Assembly: GCA_963666755.2 (NCBI GenBank)
Contig: CAXXGW010000009.1
Coordinates: forward strand, 2,170,001 to 2,234,000
Direction: 5' to 3'
DNA length: 64,000 nucleotides
DNA from: CAXXOK01 sp963666755
Lineage (GTDB): Bacteria; Bacillota; Clostridia; Christensenellales; Aristaeellaceae
The translations under genes were made by a program, and so were the position numbers. Positions 33,449-43,101 of this stretch are shown piece after piece (the first letter of the stretch is position 1; every line of letters begins with the position of its first letter). The notes under the pieces were generated by a model. The model made no database searches and was not told where the DNA came from. It saw only the letters and a list, made by a program, of their open reading frames with translations.

Positions 33449-34468
33449 ATGAGCTTCATTGCGGTTGAAAACGTAACCAAGCAATATTCCGCCAATGGCC
33501 CGAAGATTCTGGACAACATCAGCCTGACCATTGAAAAGGGCGAGTTCGTTACGCTGGTAGGCTCCTCCGGCTGCGGCAAAACAACGCTGCTGCGCTGCAT
33601 CGCGGGGCTGAACGACATCAGCGGCGGCCGGATTTTCATCGACGGCAAGGATTGCACCGCGCTGAGCGCAGGCGAGCGCAACGTGGGCATGGTCTTTCAG
33701 CAATATAGCCTGTTCCCCAACATGACGGCCGCGCAGAACGTGGCGTTCGGCCTGCGTATGCAGCATGTGGACCCGAAGATCATCCGGGAAAAAACACGGG
33801 AGATGCTGGAGATCGTCCAGCTGGGCGATAAGGGCGACAGTTACCCCGTGCAGCTGTCCGGCGGCCAACAGCAGCGCGTGGCGCTGGCCCGCGCCATCAT
33901 TACCGAGCCGACCGTCCTCCTGCTGGACGAGCCCCTTTCCGCCATCGATGCCAAGGTGCGCAAGATGCTGCAGGAAGAAATCCGCCGCATCCAGCGCAAG
34001 TTTAATATCACCACCATCTTTGTAACCCACGACCAGCACGAAGCCATGGTCATGAGCGATAAGATTTTCCTGATGGATAAGGGCATCATCGAGCAGGAAG
34101 GCTCCCCCGATCAGGTGTACACGCACCCTGTTTCCTACTTTGCGGCCACGTTTATCGGCGATAACAACGTGCTGGACGCAGCGGCCTTTGCCGCCCTGAC
34201 CGGCGTAGAAATCCGGGAAAAGTACGCGGTGCTCAGGCCGGAAATCGTCCACCTGTACCCGCAGCGCGCGGAGGCCGGGGAGGATTGCGTTGCCCAGGCC
34301 GTGGTGGAGGATGTGATCATGAACGGCACCACCATCCGCTATCTGCTCAACTGCAGCGGCGTAGCCCTGAACGTATGCCAGCTGTACAGCGCCGGGCTGC
34401 AGTACCGGATCGGTGAGGCGCTCTGCGCCGCCTTCTGCCGTGAGGATTGTGTTTTTCTGGAGAGGTGA
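33449..34468 (+). CDS. ABC transporter ATP-binding protein, system 1
   Basis: A 339-residue ATPase of the PotA/FbpC/UgpC type. Walker A is GSSGCGKT (about residues 38-45), Q-loop VFQQYSLFPN, signature LSGGQQQR, Walker B VLLLDEP, and the H-loop is in FVTHDQHEA. The C-terminal 100 residues resemble a TOBE regulatory domain. AAGGAGGA precedes ATG 33449. It powers the two preceding permeases and is paralogous to the ATPase at 40380-41390. The following PHP gene starts 3 bp after its stop. Confidence 0.95.
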   Translation: MSFIAVENVTKQYSANGPKILDNISLTIEKGEFVTLVGSSGCGKTTLLRCIAGLNDISGGRIFIDGKDCTALSAGERNVGMVFQQYSLFPNMTAAQNVAFGLRMQHVDPKIIREKTREMLEIVQLGDKGDSYPVQLSGGQQQRVALARAIITEPTVLLLDEPLSAIDAKVRKMLQEEIRRIQRKFNITTIFVTHDQHEAMVMSDKIFLMDKGIIEQEGSPDQVYTHPVSYFAATFIGDNNVLDAAAFAALTGVEIREKYAVLRPEIVHLYPQRAEAGEDCVAQAVVEDVIMNGTTIRYLLNCSGVALNVCQLYSAGLQYRIGEALCAAFCREDCVFLER

Positions 34469-34470
34469 AG

Positions 34471-35442
34471 ATGTATATGGTTCGTTCCACCCTGTACCGG
34501 GAGGGCTGTTTCTACAAAGGCAACCTCCATTGCCATTCCATCCATTCCGACGGAAGTCTGACGCCCGAAGCCCTGAAGGCGGCGTACCAGCAACATGGGT
34601 ATCAGTTTCTGCTGTATTCCGACCACAACGTAAACACGGATTTCCGCGCCCTGAACGAGGAGAACTTCATTGCTCTGCAGGGGTTTGAGGGAAACCTGAT
34701 CGTGCCCATGACCCCGCCGCCCCACAAGGAATTTCATCTGCTGTTTCTGAAAACGCCCGACCGTGATATGGGCGGAAGGGCTTTTCAGCCCTACGCGCAT
34801 CTGCAGCACGTGCCGCAGCCCCTGTACGACGGCACCCGCGCCTGTGTGCAGGCGTACGTGAAGGCGCAGCAGGCCCGCGGCTACATGGCGATTTTCAACC
34901 ACCCCTACTGGTCCTTTAACGACGAGGAGGATATCGCCTGTCTGGAAGGTCTGCTTGGGTTGGAAATCTACAATTACGGCACCCAGATTTGCGAAAACTG
35001 CGGCAAAAGCGATCTGATGTATGACCTTCGCCTGCGCAAAGGGCACAGGCTCTGGTGCTTTGCCGCGGACGACAACCATAACCATGTGCCCTTCGATTCG
35101 CCCGCAAACGACAGCTTCGGCGGCTTTATCGTGGTCAAAGCCAAAGCGCTTAACGAAGAGAGCCTTCTTGAGGCCATTGCGGACGGCAGCTTTTATGCCT
35201 CCATGGGGCCTGAAATTCAGGATTTTACCGTACAGGACGGGCGCGCGTACCTCACCTGCTCCCCCGCACAGCGTGTGTATATCACGGACGATTGGCGGCA
35301 TTACTGCCTTGGCTGTCAGGATGGCGGCGGGCTGCGCGCGTTTTCCTGCGATATCCGCCCGGAGGCTCAGTACGTCCGCGCGGAGGTGGTGGATGCGCTG
35401 GGGCGCAAAGCATATACCAATCCCATTTGGCTGAGGGGGTAA
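34471..35442 (+). CDS. PHP-domain metal-dependent phosphoesterase
   Basis: A 323-residue cytoplasmic protein. The PHP metal ligands are visible: GNLHCHSIHSDG (HxH, residues about 17-28), YSDHNVNTDF, FNHPYWSF and ADDNHNH. PHP proteins bind two or three metals and hydrolyse phosphomonoesters or phosphodiesters; the subgroup resembles CehA/McbA-like stand-alone PHP proteins. Start ATG 34471 follows GAGAGGTGAAG, which overlaps the ATPase stop. It lies between the ABC transporter and the GH2 beta-galactosidase-like gene with a 3-bp gap, so it most likely acts on the imported substrate. The matching position in the mirror-image locus is filled by an alkaline-phosphatase-family enzyme. Confidence 0.88.
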   Translation: MYMVRSTLYREGCFYKGNLHCHSIHSDGSLTPEALKAAYQQHGYQFLLYSDHNVNTDFRALNEENFIALQGFEGNLIVPMTPPPHKEFHLLFLKTPDRDMGGRAFQPYAHLQHVPQPLYDGTRACVQAYVKAQQARGYMAIFNHPYWSFNDEEDIACLEGLLGLEIYNYGTQICENCGKSDLMYDLRLRKGHRLWCFAADDNHNHVPFDSPANDSFGGFIVVKAKALNEESLLEAIADGSFYASMGPEIQDFTVQDGRAYLTCSPAQRVYITDDWRHYCLGCQDGGGLRAFSCDIRPEAQYVRAEVVDALGRKAYTNPIWLRG

Positions 35443-35445
35443 ACC

Positions 35446-38397
35446 ATGGCTATGCAAACGCACACCGTCCTGCCGCTCAACTGGCTCTCCGACCCGTCCG
35501 TATATTCGGTGGGGCAGCAATTCCCCCGTTCCGACCATGCCATGCCTAATGTGGTCGCGCGCAGCCTGAACGGCCGGTGGGATTTTCGCTGGTTTGAAAC
35601 CCCCGCACAGATTCCGGACAGCTTTCTGAACGCAGCCTTCTGGGAAAACTGCAATACGATTTCCGTGCCCGGGCATATGGAGTTGCAGGGGTACGGAACC
35701 CCGCAGTACGTGAACGTGCAATATCCGTGGGACGGGCTGGAACCGCTCACCCCGCCGCAGATTCCAACGCAGTATAATCCGGCGGGGATATACCGCCGCC
35801 TGTTTACGCTGTCCGCCCGGGAAGCCGCGCAGGAAGCGCGCCTCGAGTTTGACGGGGCGGAAAGCGCCCTGTACGTCTACCTCAACGGGGATTTGCTGGG
35901 CTACGCCGAGGATAGCTTTACTCCATCGGCCTTTGACGTAAGCGGAAAACTCCGCGAAGGCGAAAACGAGCTGGTGGCCGTTGTGGTGCACTATTGCAGC
36001 GGCTCCTGGCTGGAGGATCAGGATTTCTGGCACTTTTCCGGGCTTTTCCGCGATGTGCGGCTGCTGCTTTACCCCGCGCATTACCTTGAGGATGTCGCCG
36101 TTACCCCCACGCTATGCGATTCTTTGACGGAGGGCACCGTAACCCTTCGCCTCGCGGGGCGCTTTGACGGCTGCGCCATGCTGGTGCGCATCGCAGAACC
36201 GGGCGGCAAAATCGCGGCGGAGTACGCGGGTCAGGCGCTGCAAACCCTGACGCTGCCGGTGCACGCGCCCCTGCTGTGGAGCGCGGAAATACCCGCCTGT
36301 TATACCCTGTCCGTTTCGCTGGACGGAAAAGTAGCGGCCGAAACCCTGTTTGGCTTTCGCCGTTTTGTGCTGGAAAACGGCCTGATGAAAATCAACGGAA
36401 AGCGCATCGTTTTCCGCGGTGTGAACCGGCATGAGTTTGATTGTGACAAGGGCCGGGCCATCGGCGAGGAAGAAATCCGCCGCGACCTGACGCTGCTCAA
36501 AGCCCACCATTTCAATGCCGTACGCACCAGCCACTACCCGAACCATTCCGCCTTCTACCGCCTTTGCGACCAGATCGGCCTGTACGTAATCGACGAGGTC
36601 AATCTGGAAACGCACGGCACGTGGATGGCCATGGGGCAATACGTCCCTTCCGAAAATGTGCTGCCAAACGACCATGCGGTTTGGAAGGGCGCGGTGCAGC
36701 GGCGCACGGAGGATATGTTCTACCGCGACCGCAACCACCCCTCCATCCTGCTATGGTCTCTGGGGAACGAGTGCTGCGGCGGCTCCATTCTGCTGGGCAT
36801 GGCAAACCTGCTGCGCTCGCTGGATTCTACCCGGCTGATCCATTATGAGGGCATCTTCTGGGATCGCCGTTTTCCGGAAACCAGCGATGTGGAGAGCCGG
36901 ATGTACGCCAAACCGCAGGAGATTATTGATTACCTGGCCGCTAATCCCCCAAAGCCTTACCTTTCCTGCGAGTACGCGCATGCAATGGGCAACTCGCTGG
37001 GCGGCCTAAAGGAGTATGTCGCGCTGGAGGATCAGTTTGCCCAGTATCAGGGCGGCTTCATCTGGGATTTTAAGGATCAGACGCTGCGTGTGAAAACAAG
37101 TGACGGACAGCCCGAACTGCTGACGGGTCTGGCATTCCGCAAGCCCACCGACGGGTATTTCTGCGCCGACGGGCTGCTTTTTGGCGACGGCACCCCCACG
37201 CCGAAGTTTGCGGAGGCAAGCGCTCTGTACGCGCCCTTCCGCGTAACGTTCACCAAAGAGCAGGCGCGGATCGAGAACCGCAACCTGTTTCAGGACGCGA
37301 CCCCGTTTGAAGCGTCGTGGAAACTGCTGCGGAACGGCCTGATCACTGAGCACGGCGAGGTTCCCCTGCACGCGCAGCCGGGCAAAACCGATAGCATTCC
37401 CCTGCCTGTTTTTACCCCGGATGAAGGCGAGTGGGTGCTGGAAGTTTCCGTGCTCGCGGCCAAAAACATGCCCTACCTCCTCAAGGGGATGGAAATCGCC
37501 TTCGGGCAGAAGGTCTACCCATCGGTGCGCAAACCGCTGGTTCAGCAGCCTGTGCCCATCCTGAACGCGAATTATAACGTGGGGTTCCCCTTTGCGGGCG
37601 GCCACGGGTTGCTGTCTAAAGCCAGCGGCCTGCTCACCTCCCTGACGCTGGGGCGGGACGAGCTGCTGACCCGCTGCCTCCGCCCCGACTTCTGGCGCGC
37701 CCCCACCGATAACGACCTTGCCAACGGCAACACCCTGCGCTGGGCGCAGTGGAAGCTTGCCAGCCTCTACTCCTCCTGCGACCGCTGGCAGGAAACCGCC
37801 CAAAGCTGGACGGCCGAGCTGCTGTTTCCCACCTGCCCCGCTACCGGCTGCACCCTTACCTATACCATGCAGGATGCCCGCACGCTGCGGGTTGCGCTGC
37901 GACTGAACCACCCCGCGCAGGATTTGCCCGCCATGGGCATGTCGCTGGCGTTGCCCTGTGCTTACCATCAATTCCGCCTGTACGGCAATCTGCAAAAGGA
38001 ATCCTACGCCGACCGCGACCTGCCGCGGCTGGGGCTGCGGGAAGGCACGGTGCGGGAGCAGTTTGTGCCCTATGTAAACCCGCAGGAAAACGGGTGCATG
38101 ACGCACCTGCGGTGGCTGGAGGTGTTCCGTGCGGACGGCTGCGGCCTGCGCTTCTTTGCCGACGAGCCCTTCGAGGCGACCGTGCAGCCCTATGACGCGC
38201 ACCAGCTGGAGCAGGCGCAAAGCATATACGAGCTGCCCAAGCCGAGCAACACCTATATCCGCATCCTGAAGGGGCAGTGCGGCGTGGGCGGCGATGACAC
38301 CTGGGGTGCGCCGGTGCACGCGCAGTATCTGTTCCATGCCGATTCGTTTGTGTTCTATATCCAGTTGCTGGATAGCACCGCTCCTTTACAGGGGTAA
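35446..38397 (+). CDS. lacZ: GH2 beta-galactosidase (LacZ type)
   Basis: A 983-residue five-domain glycoside hydrolase of family 2. The acid/base glutamate is in LWSLGNECCGG (Glu442) and the nucleophile in LSCEYAHAMGNS (Glu509), which is the LacZ-specific signature. MNPVNRHEFD-type text is present as FRGVNRHEFD. The C-terminal Bgal_small_N-like beta domain runs to the end. Its length agrees with LacZ. There is no signal peptide, so it acts in the cytoplasm on imported substrate. GAGGGGGT precedes ATG 35446, 3 bp after the PHP gene. It is the last gene of the operon and is followed by a strong terminator. Substrate is expected to contain a terminal beta-galactosyl group, although related GH2 enzymes vary. 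Confidence 0.93.
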   Translation: MAMQTHTVLPLNWLSDPSVYSVGQQFPRSDHAMPNVVARSLNGRWDFRWFETPAQIPDSFLNAAFWENCNTISVPGHMELQGYGTPQYVNVQYPWDGLEPLTPPQIPTQYNPAGIYRRLFTLSAREAAQEARLEFDGAESALYVYLNGDLLGYAEDSFTPSAFDVSGKLREGENELVAVVVHYCSGSWLEDQDFWHFSGLFRDVRLLLYPAHYLEDVAVTPTLCDSLTEGTVTLRLAGRFDGCAMLVRIAEPGGKIAAEYAGQALQTLTLPVHAPLLWSAEIPACYTLSVSLDGKVAAETLFGFRRFVLENGLMKINGKRIVFRGVNRHEFDCDKGRAIGEEEIRRDLTLLKAHHFNAVRTSHYPNHSAFYRLCDQIGLYVIDEVNLETHGTWMAMGQYVPSENVLPNDHAVWKGAVQRRTEDMFYRDRNHPSILLWSLGNECCGGSILLGMANLLRSLDSTRLIHYEGIFWDRRFPETSDVESRMYAKPQEIIDYLAANPPKPYLSCEYAHAMGNSLGGLKEYVALEDQFAQYQGGFIWDFKDQTLRVKTSDGQPELLTGLAFRKPTDGYFCADGLLFGDGTPTPKFAEASALYAPFRVTFTKEQARIENRNLFQDATPFEASWKLLRNGLITEHGEVPLHAQPGKTDSIPLPVFTPDEGEWVLEVSVLAAKNMPYLLKGMEIAFGQKVYPSVRKPLVQQPVPILNANYNVGFPFAGGHGLLSKASGLLTSLTLGRDELLTRCLRPDFWRAPTDNDLANGNTLRWAQWKLASLYSSCDRWQETAQSWTAELLFPTCPATGCTLTYTMQDARTLRVALRLNHPAQDLPAMGMSLALPCAYHQFRLYGNLQKESYADRDLPRLGLREGTVREQFVPYVNPQENGCMTHLRWLEVFRADGCGLRFFADEPFEATVQPYDAHQLEQAQSIYELPKPSNTYIRILKGQCGVGGDDTWGAPVHAQYLFHADSFVFYIQLLDSTAPLQG

Positions 38398-38451
38398 GGC
38401 AGACTTGAGAACCCGGCAGATACTCCAACCATTCTCCCCGTTTCAGCAACG

Positions 38452-38490
38452 ACAAGGCCCGCCGCGTGAACCTCACGCCGCGGGCCTTGT
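38452..38490. terminator. Bidirectional terminator between two convergent GH2 genes
   Basis: Inverted repeat ACAAGGCCC (38452-38460) and GGGCCTTGT (38482-38490), extended inside by GCCGCGTGA/TCACGCCGC-type pairing. It is the point of symmetry of the mirror-image locus. Confidence 0.75.
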
Positions 38491-38579
38491 TCCCCATCCC
38501 TGCCCCATTCACCTTACGCTGCACCCGATAGGACCTCTGTCTTTCCGCGGCGCGCGCGTACCCGTGTCAGGCAGTGCGA

Positions 38580-40361
38580 TTAATCCTTGGTGTATCCGCT
38601 GAGCGGCTTCTCATCCCCGAGGCAAAAAATGGCCCGGTAGGATTCCAAATCCGCCTTGGGTTGGTGATCCATGTCCAGCAGGCCGTTGGTTTCCTGCATG
38701 ACGTCGGTAAACTGGGTATAGCAGTAGCCCTGCATACGCGGGTGCCTGCGCACGCACTGCACCATCCGGGCAAGAGCCGTCAGGTAAGCGTCCCGGTCGG
38801 TGGCATGCTCGTTATAACCCCATGCGTTGCCGCTGCGCTCCGTGTCAAAGGAAATGCCGCCGAACTCGGAAAGGATCACGGGCTGGCCCGCATAGGCATA
38901 CCCCTGCGCATACAGCATGCGGCCCTCCGCGTCACGGGCCAGCAACGCGTTCAGATCGGCATAGCGACGCTCGAACGATTCCGCGTTGGGAAAGTAGTCA
39001 TGGATGCTGCACAGGTCGGAGGTGACTTGCTCCCAGCCGTCATTGGTGCTCACCAGCCGCCCCGCATCCAGCGCCTTGGTCAGGGCGTACAGCGCGCAGG
39101 CATACTGCTGCTGGGCTGGGTCGTGCAGGATGTTGCGCACGCCCCAGGATTCGTTCAGCGGCACCCAGACCAGGATGGACGGGTGGTTACGCAGGCTGGT
39201 AACTGCGTCGATCCATTCCCGGATGGTTCGGCGCATCGCCGCGTGGGTGAACACGTAACTGCTGGGCATTTCCGCCCACACGGCCAGCCCGATGGCATCG
39301 GCGAAGGCGTAGAAGCGTTCATCCTCAATTTTCTGGTGCATGCGCACGCCGTTGAAGCCCATTTTCTTGATCGTGAGCAGATCGTTCAGCAGCGCGTCCC
39401 CGTCGGGCGGGGTCAGCAGGGTATCGCGCCAGTAACCCTGGTTCAGCACCAGCTTCTGGTAGAAGGGCTGGCCGTTGAGCAGCACCGTACCGTTGCGCAC
39501 CTCGATATCGCGCATGCCGAAGTAGCTTTCCACACGGTCGGTTTCCTGCCCGCCTTGACGCAGGCTTGCCGTGACGGAAAAGAGCACCGGATGCTCCGGC
39601 GACCAGCAATGTACATCGTCCACATAATCCGGCGGCTCAATGGGCAGCACCACCTCCGCCCCGTTGGACAGGCAGGCGACGGTGGTTTCGCACACAGTCG
39701 CTTCCTCATAGGAAACCCGCACCGAAAGCGAGGCGTTTTCCGTTTTGCCGCGCAGGGCAAACTTCATTTTCACCGTCTGATCCTTGCGGCTGGGGGTCAG
39801 GGTCAGGCTTTCCACGTACGCGTCTGCAACCGGCTCCAGCCAGACGCTGCGCCAGATGCCCGTTGTAGGCGTGTACCAGCAGCGATCGATCCGCTCCGCC
39901 GGGCATTGCTTGCCCCGTGGCTGATCCAGCGCCGCCGTATCGGTCACCCGCAGGCACAGGCTGTTTTCGCCCGGGGTCAGCCAGTCGGTGATGTCGGTGC
40001 TGAAGGGCACATGCCCGCCGGTGTGCTGCATGACCACCATCTGGTTCACATACACGGTGCAGGCATAATCCACAGCGCCAAAATGGAGCAGAATCCGCCG
40101 GTCGCGGCAGGCATCGGGCAGAGCAAACGTGCGCCGGTACCACACACAGTCGTGCGCGGTCACATCCCCGATGCCGCTTTTACCGCTCTGGTAGCAGAAC
40201 GGCACCCGAATACGCAGCGGCAGCTCTCCCTGAAACCACTTTTCCCGCAGGCCGCGGTTCTCGTCGTCAAAGGCGAATTGCCATTCGCCGTCCAGCGTCA
40301 TCCAGTCCCCGCGCACCAGCGTGGGGCGAGGGTAACGCGTATCCCTGTTTTTCAGAAGCAT
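38580..40361 (-). CDS. GH2 family glycosidase (short form)
   Basis: A 593-residue GH2 protein with sugar-binding (residues 20-180), immunoglobulin-like (about 185-290) and TIM-barrel (about 295-580) domains. The acid/base is in WVPLNESWG (Glu404) and the nucleophile in VILSEFGG (Glu499). It lacks the two extra LacZ domains and resembles the beta-glucuronidase/short beta-galactosidase branch. No signal peptide is present. ATG 40361 has GGAGGG upstream. It is the last gene of the minus-strand operon, 18 bp after the ATPase gene, mirroring the LacZ gene of the opposite arm. The exact glycosidic bond is unknown. Confidence 0.9.
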   Translation of the reverse strand: MLLKNRDTRYPRPTLVRGDWMTLDGEWQFAFDDENRGLREKWFQGELPLRIRVPFCYQSGKSGIGDVTAHDCVWYRRTFALPDACRDRRILLHFGAVDYACTVYVNQMVVMQHTGGHVPFSTDITDWLTPGENSLCLRVTDTAALDQPRGKQCPAERIDRCWYTPTTGIWRSVWLEPVADAYVESLTLTPSRKDQTVKMKFALRGKTENASLSVRVSYEEATVCETTVACLSNGAEVVLPIEPPDYVDDVHCWSPEHPVLFSVTASLRQGGQETDRVESYFGMRDIEVRNGTVLLNGQPFYQKLVLNQGYWRDTLLTPPDGDALLNDLLTIKKMGFNGVRMHQKIEDERFYAFADAIGLAVWAEMPSSYVFTHAAMRRTIREWIDAVTSLRNHPSILVWVPLNESWGVRNILHDPAQQQYACALYALTKALDAGRLVSTNDGWEQVTSDLCSIHDYFPNAESFERRYADLNALLARDAEGRMLYAQGYAYAGQPVILSEFGGISFDTERSGNAWGYNEHATDRDAYLTALARMVQCVRRHPRMQGYCYTQFTDVMQETNGLLDMDHQPKADLESYRAIFCLGDEKPLSGYTKD

Positions 40362-40379
40362 GAGGCCCTCCGGTGCGTT

Positions 40380-41390
40380 TTATTGCAATGCCAGCACTTG
40401 ATCCTTCCGGATGGAGAGGTAGACCCTGTCGTGATCCTGCGGCAGGTGGGAGGAGTCGAACAGCCGATCCACGTTCAGCAGCACATCGCCGCAGGCCACG
40501 GTGTAACGGATGATGTTACCGTGTGGCACGTGGCCGTGCACCTCGCCCGGGAGGCAGTAGCCGTTGTCGCATTCCTGCTGTGCGGTCGTAATCTCGATAA
40601 TTTCCGGGCGGATCGCCACCACATCGCCATCGTACGTTTCATGTGTCAGGCGCCCAAAATCCTGCGCCGGCACAATGTTGTAGTTGCCGATAAAGGTGGC
40701 GGCAAAGCGGGTCTGCGGGTTGGCATACAGCTCCATCGACCGGCCGGATTGCTCGATTACGCCCATGTTAAACAGGTGGATACGGTCGGACATGACAATC
40801 GCCTCATCCTGATCGTGCGTCACAAACAGGGTGGTAATCTTCAACTCCCGCTGGATGCGGCGGATTTCCATCTGCAGGTTGCGCCTTAACAGCGCGTCGA
40901 TGGCGCTCAGCGGCTCGTCTAAAAGCAGCACCTTGGGTTCCATCACGATGGACCGGGCCAGCGCCACGCGCTGCTGCTGGCCGCCCGACAACTGGCGCGG
41001 GTAGCATTTGAGCTTCTGCTCCAACCCCACAAGGCGAAGCACCTCGCGCACCTTCGCAGCGACGGTTTTCTTATCCATATGCAGGATGTGCAAGCCAAAG
41101 GCGATGTTCTGCTCCACCGTCAGGTTGGGGAAAAGGCTGTACGCCTGAAAAACCATGCCGATTTCCCGTTTTTGCGGCGCGAGGTCGGTAATATCCTCCC
41201 CGTTGAGGCGGATGGTGCCGCTGGACACCTTCTCTAACCCCGCCAAACAGCGCAGCAGCGTGGATTTGCCGCAGCCAGACGGGCCCAGAAAGGTCACTAA
41301 CTCGCCCTGATTCACGTCCAGGCTGATATCCTTGAGCACATGGTTGCTGCCGAAATACTTATTGACCTGTTCAAACTGGATGTATGCCAT
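40380..41390 (-). CDS. ABC transporter ATP-binding protein, system 2
   Basis: A 336-residue ATPase with Walker A GPSGCGKS (about residues 37-44), Q-loop VFQAYSLFPN, signature LSGGQQQR, Walker B VLLLDEP and FVTHDQDEA. The C-terminal TOBE-like region is shorter in similarity. It is paralogous to the ATPase of system 1 at 33449-34468, with the same LSAIDA continuation after Walker B. GGAGGAG precedes ATG 41390, only 3 bp after the permease stop. Confidence 0.95.
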   Translation of the reverse strand: MAYIQFEQVNKYFGSNHVLKDISLDVNQGELVTFLGPSGCGKSTLLRCLAGLEKVSSGTIRLNGEDITDLAPQKREIGMVFQAYSLFPNLTVEQNIAFGLHILHMDKKTVAAKVREVLRLVGLEQKLKCYPRQLSGGQQQRVALARSIVMEPKVLLLDEPLSAIDALLRRNLQMEIRRIQRELKITTLFVTHDQDEAIVMSDRIHLFNMGVIEQSGRSMELYANPQTRFAATFIGNYNIVPAQDFGRLTHETYDGDVVAIRPEIIEITTAQQECDNGYCLPGEVHGHVPHGNIIRYTVACGDVLLNVDRLFDSSHLPQDHDRVYLSIRKDQVLALQ

Positions 41391-41393
41391 CGC

Positions 41394-42203
41394 CTACTCC
41401 TCCACAACGGCCTTATCGGCGTCTTTCTTGCCCAAATTCTGGATGATCAGCGCCCCGGCGGAAATCAGCAGTACAATCAGGAACAGGATGAGCACAATCA
41501 CGCTGACCAGTTGCCCGGGCATGGAACGGGAGTTGTACAGGAGTTGTTGCGCAGTCAGGTACTTGCTGCCGGCAAGGATTTTCACGATCGCAAAATCGGC
41601 AAACAGCGTAGACATGCCCAGCAGCGCGGATACCATGATGCCCGTAATCATGTTGGGGATGATGACCCGGAAAAAGGCGTACATTTTGCTGGAACCCAGT
41701 ATTTCCGCAGCCTCCACCAGATTGTGCACGTTAATGGCATTCAGGTTGTTGCGGATGCCCTGATAGATATAGGGCAGTATCGCCACGCAGTACACCATGG
41801 TAAGCATCAGAATCCGGTCGGAAAGCACCGTAGGCGAGCCGACATACATCGACAGCACCGCCAGCGCCAGAATTACACCCTTCAGGGTGTGGGGCAGCAT
41901 GCAGATGGTCTGCACCACCTTATCCACCCACGGGTAATACAAGACCGATGTGTACATGGTCAGGATAATCAAAAGCCCGCTGATGAACACCGGGATCACG
42001 CTGATCAGCAGCCCGCGCCCCACCGAGGGCCAGAAGTTTGCCTGGCTGATTACCTGATTGTAGTAATCCAGCGTCCAGCCGTTGGGCAACACCTTCGTCC
42101 AGGACGTGGCGAAGGAAAAAATGCACGTAATCAGCAACGGAAACAGCAGAAAAAAGGATAAGGCGATCAGGTACACGGTCGCAAGCGTCCGTTTGGGCTT
42201 CAC
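41394..42203 (-). CDS. ABC transporter permease 2, system 2
   Basis: A 269-residue PotC/PhnV-like permease with six predicted helices, first TVYLIALSFFLLFPLLITCI. The ATPase-contact loop is LVEAAEILGSSKMYAFFRVI. I chose GTG 42203, whose GTGA overlaps the stop of permease 1 and which has GGGAGG about 10 nt upstream; a longer frame to 42248 would begin inside the previous gene. It is paralogous to the permease at 32621-33427. Confidence 0.88.
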   Translation of the reverse strand: MKPKRTLATVYLIALSFFLLFPLLITCIFSFATSWTKVLPNGWTLDYYNQVISQANFWPSVGRGLLISVIPVFISGLLIILTMYTSVLYYPWVDKVVQTICMLPHTLKGVILALAVLSMYVGSPTVLSDRILMLTMVYCVAILPYIYQGIRNNLNAINVHNLVEAAEILGSSKMYAFFRVIIPNMITGIMVSALLGMSTLFADFAIVKILAGSKYLTAQQLLYNSRSMPGQLVSVIVLILFLIVLLISAGALIIQNLGKKDADKAVVEE

Positions 42204-43060
42204 TTGGCGTCGCCTCCCTTGTAAAACAGCTTGGTTGTCAGGTTGCATAGCCCAATCACGGCCAGCATGAACAGGATCATGATCACCGACAGCGCGGAGC
42301 CCAGCTCCTCCTGCGTTACGGAGTCGCCGGTAAACAGGGTGGTAATCTTAATCGCCATCAGCGGAAAGTTATTGCTCATCAGCACATACACCGTAGCATA
42401 AGCCGTAAGCGCGTTGGCAAACAGCATGCCAAACGTGCCCGTAAGGCCGGGCAGCAGCATCGGCAGGCCCACCCGCATCCAAAACTGCAGGCTGTTGGCG
42501 TGCATCAGCATGGCCGCTTCCTTCCATTCCTTGCGGATGGCCTGGAACGACGGCACCAGCAACAGCGTGCCCAGCGGAATCTGGAAGTAGATGAAAATGA
42601 GCATGACGCCATCGGTGGAATAGAGGTTAAAATCATTCAGCCAGGGGAGGTTCGCCGCCTCCAGCAGCTGCCGCACCACGCCCATGTTACCCAGCACCAG
42701 AATGAAGGCAAACGCCAGCGGCAGGCCCGCGAAGTTCGCGCTCATGCTGAGGATGGACATCACCGTGTTTTCCGTGCGCTTGCCAACGGCGGTCAGCGCC
42801 AGCGCCGCCAGAAAGGAAATGAGCAGCCCAACCGCCGACGATAGCAAAGAGAGGTTCAGGCTGTTCTGGATGGTTCTTTGATAAATAACCTTGGAAAAGA
42901 TGACCTGAAAATTGTTCAGCGTAAACACGCCGGTACCGGGAGTCCGAAACCCCTTGACCACGATTCCGGCCGCAGGCAGGATCAGGTACATCACTGCCAG
43001 CACCAGAAACGGGATGACCGGGATGAGCGGAATCCCTTTCTTAACCACAAGACTTTTCAA
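42200..43060 (-). CDS. ABC transporter permease 1, system 2
   Basis: A 286-residue PotB/PhnU-like permease with six predicted helices, the first being PVIPFLVLAVMYLILPAAGI. The cytoplasmic loop is KEAAMLMHANSLQFWMRVGL. The start appears to be TTG 43060, with GGGGGAT 7 nt upstream, because no ATG lies near. It is paralogous to the permease at 31773-32624. It is 41 bp downstream of the phosphoesterase gene. Confidence 0.88.
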   Translation of the reverse strand: MKSLVVKKGIPLIPVIPFLVLAVMYLILPAAGIVVKGFRTPGTGVFTLNNFQVIFSKVIYQRTIQNSLNLSLLSSAVGLLISFLAALALTAVGKRTENTVMSILSMSANFAGLPLAFAFILVLGNMGVVRQLLEAANLPWLNDFNLYSTDGVMLIFIYFQIPLGTLLLVPSFQAIRKEWKEAAMLMHANSLQFWMRVGLPMLLPGLTGTFGMLFANALTAYATVYVLMSNNFPLMAIKITTLFTGDSVTQEELGSALSVIMILFMLAVIGLCNLTTKLFYKGGDAK

Positions 43061-43101
43061 GCGTTATCCCCCTTTTTGCAGTCAGGGCCGGTCGCTCTGC
43101 T

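Noticed and set aside
35446..40361. Classification of both GH2 enzymes as a simple lac operon
   Set aside because: No LacY or lactose PTS is present, and both are tied to AfuA-type importers and phosphoesterases, so plain lactose use is unlikely.
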